NCBI GenBank assembly: GCA_015486425.1
Contig: WFRQ01000273.1
Span: 1-9,640 of the forward strand
Direction: 5' to 3'
DNA from: Deltaproteobacteria bacterium
Lineage (GTDB): Bacteria > Desulfobacterota > Dissulfuribacteria > Dissulfuribacterales > QOAL01
Length of the DNA: 9,640 nt
Positions 7,201-9,640 of this stretch are shown here, piece by piece. A program made the position numbers and the translations under genes. The stretch's first letter is position 1, and every line of letters starts with the position of its first letter. A model generated the notes under the pieces. That model made no database searches. It saw only the letters and a list, made by a program, of their open reading frames with translations, and was not told the origin of the DNA.

Positions 7201-8451
7201 ACCAAAAAAGGTGTAAAGCAGTTGATCATCCACATAGAATTTTACTGAAGAGATGCCTGTATTATCGCTTGCCGCCGCGTGGACTTCCACCGGCTGCGTG
7301 ATAAGGTCCGGGACGGTGACCTGAAGTGAAGGTGGATCAGAATCAGGGGCCGGCTCTGTTGTAAAATAATCCGTTTCACTATCCACTGCATTTCCGGCCT
7401 CATCAGCAGAGTGCACATAATACTGGTAAGTGGTCGATGGTAACAGTCCCGTCAGGGTTACAGTGTGAATGGGATCAATGTGACTGTCCACTGCCTGCTG
7501 GTCAAAGGAATCGGCGGTCATGCCGTATTTCACCTCGCCTGTGGAGGGAGTTGATGTCTGCCATACTATCCTTGCCTCAGTATCCGAGATAATGCTGGCC
7601 TGCGGACCTTCCACAATTTCTGGAGGATACTGATATTCAAAGGCCCCGATATCGATACGGGGACCTCCGCCGGGAGGGACGGTATCAGCGGGGTCGCCTG
7701 CATCAACGCAGGGTGACGTTTCGGTCAGACGAAAATTATAATGCAAGGAATCCACAAAGAGCGGGTCCGCACTGACGGCTCCGGTGCCTGCATATACCCC
7801 ATCATAGTTTACCGCACAGAGAAACAGGTCGTTAAAGCCTGCAGTGACACGGGCCCTTCCTGAAACAGAGATCCCTGTTTCATAGTTCATAATGATATTG
7901 TTTTTGATAACTGCTGCAGTATCCACAAGATTAATGCCATACACACCACTACCGGGATAGAAGACATTATTGTGAATATCCGCACTGCCCCCTGCTGAAC
8001 AAATGCCTGTTTCAGCGTTGCGAATTACATTCCGGGTAATCAATAGAGAACTCGAGGAGTTGTTATAGACGGCGCAACTTCCGGCTTCCGCAGGTTTGAT
8101 GCCGATGCTGAAACCGCTTAAAGTGGCACTGTCTGCCCCGTTTGCCATAACAGCAATTGAAGGCGTACCGGAAACCGACTGTCCGGCTATCATGGTCACA
8201 TCGGCCCCCTCTCCTTCCAGTCTGACTCCGGATTTCAGTGCGATGTTTTCCTGATATGTGCCGGCATGAACATGCACCGTATCTCCTGCAGCCGCATCAT
8301 CAAGGGCTGCCTGGATTGTGGGATAATGCGAAGGATCGGTTCCCCCTACGTAGAGGGTAGCCGCCCCGGCAGCGGATATATATCCTGCTGAGGTGCAGGA
8401 AAGGCATAAAAAAAGAATAAGATGAAACAGACGGATTGAATTTTGCCCCAT
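4237..8451 (-). CDS. Secreted beta-helix / Fn3 / Ig / gingipain-like (C25) cysteine protease with terminal dockerin-like motif
   Basis: The protein has 1404 residues. ATG 8451 is preceded at 8 nt by GAGGGG, and residues 1-31 form a hydrophobic signal peptide, probably cleaved after an AGA-type site. Domains: parallel beta-helix (about 32-270; PTIQAALDDAAAGDTV opening), Fn3 (276-368; STPSTGEVKYG and LTGLLPSTTYQYYV), two Ig-like domains (370-458 and 460-560; KFYVDDQLLYT and LFFIDDQLMHV), a beta segment (565-690) and a C25 protease (about 735-1086). Within the protease, DVNDDGYTDLILGRI, His962 in FDGHGD and Cys995 in VACHTGEY are diagnostic. The His-Cys spacing of 33 equals that of His211/Cys244 in mature RgpB. 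The hallmark NIYGDPKFGY closes the domain. Residues about 1115-1160 (EPGQYQVPFWIEEIAIPPGY) resemble a C25 propeptide, unusually placed after the catalytic part. Residues 1366-1404 form a dockerin-like GDVDGSDLAIF segment with a Cys near each end. It is probably exported or surface-attached; substrate unknown. Confidence 0.9.
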   Translation of the reverse strand: MGQNSIRLFHLILFLCLSCTSAGYISAAGAATLYVGGTDPSHYPTIQAALDDAAAGDTVHVHAGTYQENIALKSGVRLEGEGADVTMIAGQSVSGTPSIAVMANGADSATLSGFSIGIKPAEAGSCAVYNNSSSSLLITRNVIRNAETGICSAGGSADIHNNVFYPGSGVYGINLVDTAAVIKNNIIMNYETGISVSGRARVTAGFNDLFLCAVNYDGVYAGTGAVSADPLFVDSLHYNFRLTETSPCVDAGDPADTVPPGGGPRIDIGAFEYQYPPEIVEGPQASIISDTEARIVWQTSTPSTGEVKYGMTADSFDQQAVDSHIDPIHTVTLTGLLPSTTYQYYVHSADEAGNAVDSETDYFTTEPAPDSDPPSLQVTVPDLITQPVEVHAAASDNTGISSVKFYVDDQLLYTFFGDAFDWVFDPSELSNGAHTLRVVTSDMAGAEIMQESHVQVAVKPADLSPPDAGIISPDAASVVSGGSVNVEAWGMDPDSGISRILFFIDDQLMHVAQINGEPGIEEHASWLWNSYGSGNEEDHQIKAVAVNNADLFQSAQHYVHVANSGSILDETGPFKKYLFIKLIRGQVKRDGIYYEAKMYVQNLSPDPIYDVRVHDIHAGFQAIQSNYGSRPQVHFDPYTFSSEVTYDIGRLMPNEMKECTVNMSTVLVSPNPKHFNYVIGKSTRVTYKREEGPDAPVSSLTYQLPAQKTIEGWWGTEEIPLNLPNIFSPVSNCNYIVVTHPWKLYSIYDAEEVDNLLSELAVFVHGKNAVLGYLDTPAPRTELLKVEGHKSKQGSVDEGSWSDLMCPSWKDNGYMLLVGETEIIPSFTIAVTVPAGQYTVPLTDQPYADVNDDGYTDLILGRIIGNDAAALTTPIMTSMGVEQNLSGYGFDASNALLISGMGNYESSFIKNINDISNVMDNQFISYFPNVKFHRTDYTDSSTAWNDLRPLFSDRDIIYFDGHGDANGWGHSVLSSAQVEDISFDGVNPGVIAVACHTGEYEEDNDQSIAEAFLAHGAGLYIGATRMTNTGINARNGLAYFRDRWRPWLGMGYAWRNLERSIWANWENWRFSLAYNIYGDPKFGYDAAKGLTLPVSGKGQAGDAPPEGITLDLPDYTVSSIEGVDYVEIPGGDTMSEPGQYQVPFWIEEIAIPPGYVVQGVDMLNRSKLQTCQGLHLPVSPDDFMENDAGEPFVPADYLWYPDIPFRWDIIPGSNNGDNGSTLVLRLYPFQYNTETTECQYYAHYEFSFSIMESLVAITTISVKKKAVLPGQPVNLFLELDNMQEADQTVRLRAVIEPYTGTLHMGGLPLHTLELPPGRSALIETWDTTGVPDGHYRLSIKLEDEDGNLLDTADDHFIIGADTADICYGDALADGDVDGSDLAIFIKDDLGRLDEFAATYGMRCE

Positions 8452-8459
8452 GACGATTA

Positions 8460-8465
8460 CCCCTC
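8460..8465 (-). promoter_or_regulatory. Ribosome binding site of the C25-like gene
   Basis: Read on the minus strand, GAGGGG lies 8 nt before ATG 8451. This supports that start, which also places a complete signal peptide at the N-terminus. Confidence 0.65.
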
Positions 8466-8620
8466 TTTGAAGTGACCCTGTTTTGCCAGGATTTTTTCTT
8501 CATATGTCCATTTAACAACCACATACAGACACCCTGCCAGCACGCAACGCTCAAAAAACAGTGACTAATCACAGGATAAAACGCACTTATCCCGGGTAAC
8601 TGCCTGATTTGCAACTGCTT

Positions 8621-8680
8621 GCGGGGTGCTGCGGGAAGCGGAGCGAAGCGAAGACTCCGACGCAGCAGATGTGGTGCCCC
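8621..8680 (-). promoter_or_regulatory. GC-rich stem-loop in the presumed 5' leader of the C25-like gene
   Basis: TGCTGCG (8627-8633) pairs with CGCAGCA (8661-8667). Inside it, CGGAG (8639-8643) pairs with CTCCG (8655-8659). Outside it, GGGG (8623-8626) can pair with CCCC (8677-8680) across a bulge. The loop contains repeated GCGAA units (GCGAAGCGAAG). It lies about 170-230 nt upstream of the start codon and would be transcribed if the candidate promoter at 8799-8829 is used. It does not match a riboswitch class I know. It may be a dispersed genomic repeat or a leader structure. Confidence 0.45.
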
Positions 8681-8798
8681 GTTGAGCGGATACCCAGCCA
8701 TACTCAGGAGCCGTCCATAAAGAACAGAGGTGTTTTTCAGCCAATGAGGAAGCACTGCGTAAATGCCTGGACATATCTACGAAATAGATATAATGCAG

Positions 8799-8829
8799 AA
8801 TATATGCCATCATGTTAAAAAATTGTCAA
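8799..8829 (-). promoter_or_regulatory. Candidate sigma-70-type promoter for the C25-like gene
   Basis: On the minus strand a perfect TTGACA (8829-8824) is followed after 19 bp by TATATT (8804-8799). The spacer is longer than the ideal 17 bp, so the assignment is tentative. It would give a leader of about 340 nt before ATG 8451. The region is clearly more AT-rich than its surroundings. Confidence 0.35.
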
Positions 8830-8843
8830 TATAACAATTTGAC
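8825..8843. promoter_or_regulatory. Dyad GTCAA-N9-TTGAC overlapping the candidate -35
   Basis: A perfect 5 bp inverted repeat separated by 9 bp overlaps the TTGACA of the candidate minus-strand promoter. This is a position where a dimeric regulator could bind. Part of it also overlaps a weak AT hairpin (AAATTGT / ACAATTT). It is short enough to occur by chance. Confidence 0.25.
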
Positions 8844-8916
8844 TTTAAACACAGACAGTTATCCCCTTAATCAGCATGGAGCAGCGACAGGACAGAAGCA
8901 GGCAGGAGGAGAATAA

Positions 8917-9048
8917 ATGGTAATATTTTTCATAAGTGGAAGAAAAGTACCATCCAATTTATGGCAAAACCCTGCGACTTTTCAGCATATTCCCCTGACA
9001 TGGCCTTTAACAATCTGTCCAGGCATTGCCCAAAGAGACGGCGGATAA
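8917..9048 (+). CDS. Possible 43-residue small protein with a strong Shine-Dalgarno sequence
   Basis: AGGAGG precedes ATG 8917 by 7 nt, the best ribosome-binding context on the plus strand in this region. The product starts MVIFFISGRKVPSNL and ends before TAA at 9046-9048. I recognise no family, and it has no signal peptide, membrane helix or motif beyond a short hydrophobic start. It would be transcribed divergently from the C25-like gene. A minus-strand open frame covers 8930-9265 but starts inside a palindromic repeat. The RBS is the only argument in favour, so this may be non-coding. From 9049 to 9196 nothing else was seen. Confidence 0.25.
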   Translation: MVIFFISGRKVPSNLWQNPATFQHIPLTWPLTICPGIAQRDGG

Positions 9049-9196
9049 ATATACCTAAACTTTCATATTGCTCCGCCCAGCCGGTGCAACACCCCCTATC
9101 ATGAAAAGTACAGGCGAAAGCCCAGTGTATTTTTACGGTAACCGCCATTCCCGGGGCGGGCACAACGAACAATGAAAATACTCTTTTAAGGAGAGT

Positions 9197-9213
9197 GGAA
9201 GCAGGAGCTTCAT
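9197..9213. repeat. Degenerate TGGAAGC...GCTTC hairpin
   Basis: GAAGC and GCTTC flank AGGA, with a TGGAAGC start and GCTTCA end resembling the perfect palindrome at 9301-9318. It looks like a decayed copy at the left edge of the hairpin cluster. Confidence 0.4.
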
Positions 9214-9221
9214 GTTTTATA

Positions 9222-9245
9222 GTTCCCAAACTGGAGTTTGGGAAC
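9222..9245 (+). repeat. Perfect 24 bp palindromic repeat, copy 1 (GG centre)
   Basis: The arm GTTCCCAAACT is followed by GG and its exact complement AGTTTGGGAAC, giving 11 paired bases with a 2 nt centre. Dispersed palindromes of this kind (GTTCCCAA...TTGGGAAC) are familiar as intergenic repeats in several bacterial groups. A second copy in opposite orientation lies 23 bp to the right. Confidence 0.85.
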
Positions 9246-9268
9246 CAGCGAAATATGTGACTCAACTC

Positions 9269-9292
9269 GTTCCCAAACTCCAGTTTGGGAAC
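9269..9292 (-). repeat. Perfect 24 bp palindromic repeat, copy 2 (CC centre)
   Basis: The arms are the same as in copy 1 but with CC at the centre, so this is the exact reverse complement of copy 1. One extra flanking pair (C 9268, G 9293) extends the stem. The two copies could fold separately or pair with each other around the 23 bp spacer. Confidence 0.85.
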
Positions 9293-9300
9293 GGTGCTAT

Positions 9301-9318
9301 TGGAAGCTCCAGCTTCCA
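9301..9318. repeat. Perfect 18 bp palindrome TGGAAGCT-CC-AGCTTCCA
   Basis: Eight paired bases surround a CC centre. The centre and symmetry resemble the neighbouring 24 bp palindromes, but the stem sequence differs. It appears to be a second hairpin type of the same repeat cluster. Confidence 0.7.
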
Positions 9319-9367
9319 GGAAACATTTTGATCAGGCAGGGCTGAAAACTTCGGCTGCCAGTTGATT

Positions 9368-9393
9368 GGTACCCAAACTGGAGGTTCTAAACC
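9368..9393. repeat. Degenerate copy of the 24 bp palindrome
   Basis: The left half, GGTACCCAAACTGGAG, keeps CCCAAACTGGAG of the 24 bp repeat. The right half, GTTCTAAACC, has diverged so that only part of the stem can form. It lies just beyond the stop codon of the minus-strand HTH remnant. Confidence 0.45.
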
Positions 9394-9396
9394 CCA

Positions 9397-9515
9397 TTAT
9401 GCATAGAGAAATTCCTTTACTTTCGACAATTCCAGGGCAGAAACCAATCTGTTTACAGATGAAGTTGTCACCCTTAAAAACCTTGCTACTTCAGCAAAGG
9501 GTGCCAGTGGCATCC
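9397..9515 (-). pseudogene. C-terminal remnant of a helix-turn-helix protein, possibly a RAYT tail
   Basis: The minus-strand frame ending at TAA (9399-9397) reads LAPFAEVARFLRVTTSSVNR, then a segment LVSALELSK and a short tail. The A-E-V-A-x-F-L-x-V-T-x-S-x-V-N-R-L pattern is that of a helix-turn-helix, with turn LRVTTS. Upstream, the frame meets the protease-like fragment at 9518, so the protein's N-terminal part is lost. Some RAYT transposases carry a C-terminal HTH of this kind, and the adjacent palindromes would fit, but a fragment of another DNA-binding protein is equally possible. An ATG within the frame (9509-9507) has no evident RBS. Confidence 0.4.
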
Positions 9516-9517
9516 AG

Positions 9518-9640
9518 TTATAGTGATGGAACAGTGTTTCAGTGGTGGATTTCTGCGGGACCTCTCAGGTCAGAACAGAATTATAATGTCTGCTACCACG
9601 CAGTACAAATCGTCCTTCTGTGTCAATGCAGCCCCGACAA
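9518..9640 (+). pseudogene. Truncated paralogous fragment of the C13-like protease domain; runs off the window
   Basis: Bases 9518-9640 align without gaps to 2467-2589 with 112 of 123 identities, i.e. residues about 823-862 of the left gene. The catalytic motif VMEQCFSGG is kept. Of the 11 differences, 8 are silent and 3 are conservative replacements (K to Q, D to N, S to T), so the source gene evolved under purifying selection. Upstream, similarity stops at once: the frame is open only back to a TAA at 9475-9477, and the His-containing half is absent. The ATG at 9526 has no visible RBS. It is thus a 5'-truncated copy here, whatever lies to the right of the window. Confidence 0.8.

Noticed and set aside
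8300..8755. 151-codon minus-strand open frame overlapping the start of the C25-like gene
   Set aside because: It overlaps the signal peptide and beta-helix coding region in another frame, runs through the leader hairpin, and has low-complexity Arg/Ser content typical of a non-coding frame.
8595..8760. Possible c-di-GMP, cobalamin or TPP riboswitch
   Set aside because: None of the conserved core sequences of these classes could be found on either strand; only a generic nested hairpin is present.
8930..9265. 111-codon minus-strand open frame
   Set aside because: Its start codon and first residues come from the palindromic repeats, and the rest shows no motif; no RBS was seen.

Overview
The window (about 50% GC by eye) looks like a piece of a large, repeat-rich Gram-negative genome. 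A deltaproteobacterial source (Desulfobacterota or a relative) is inferred from the myxobacterial/delta-style Cys-rich repeats and from GDVDG-(S/A)-DL dockerin-like Ca-binding motifs in giant secreted proteins. No phylogenetic marker is present, so the taxonomy is only a suggestion.

Two very large secreted genes face each other and dominate the window. The left gene (plus strand, 3-2840, 5' end outside the window) encodes a mosaic of two PPC-like Cys-rich beta domains, a Cys-rich repeat tract, one PASTA domain, an unassigned beta-rich segment, a dockerin/EF-hand motif and a C-terminal caspase-fold protease of legumain (C13) type. The right gene (minus strand, 8451-4237) encodes a 1404-residue protein with a signal peptide, a parallel beta-helix, one Fn3 domain, two Ig-like domains, a gingipain-like (C25) protease domain, a C-terminal beta region and a terminal dockerin-like motif. 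Both therefore carry a clan CD cysteine protease domain plus a related Ca-binding motif. A shared extracellular role is plausible but not shown.

The 1.4 kb between their 3' ends is a graveyard of small mobile elements: a 180 bp near-palindromic MITE-like element (2984-3163), an inverted pair of REP-like palindromes (3224-3446), and the 5' part of a REP-associated Y1 transposase (RAYT) gene. That gene is interrupted after codon 15 by a separate 211 bp inverted-repeat element (3713-3923) with a 3 bp CAT target duplication. Removing the insertion restores the RAYT reading frame.

Upstream of the right gene lie a probable RBS, a candidate promoter and a GC-rich hairpin in the presumed leader. Beyond that are a small unassigned ORF with a strong Shine-Dalgarno sequence (8917-9048), a cluster of hairpin repeats (9197-9393) that includes two oppositely oriented copies of a perfect 24 bp palindrome, and a minus-strand remnant of a helix-turn-helix protein (9397-9515). 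At 9518 the sequence switches abruptly to a 91% identical copy of the catalytic-Cys region of the left protease gene, which runs off the window: a truncated paralogue or rearrangement junction.
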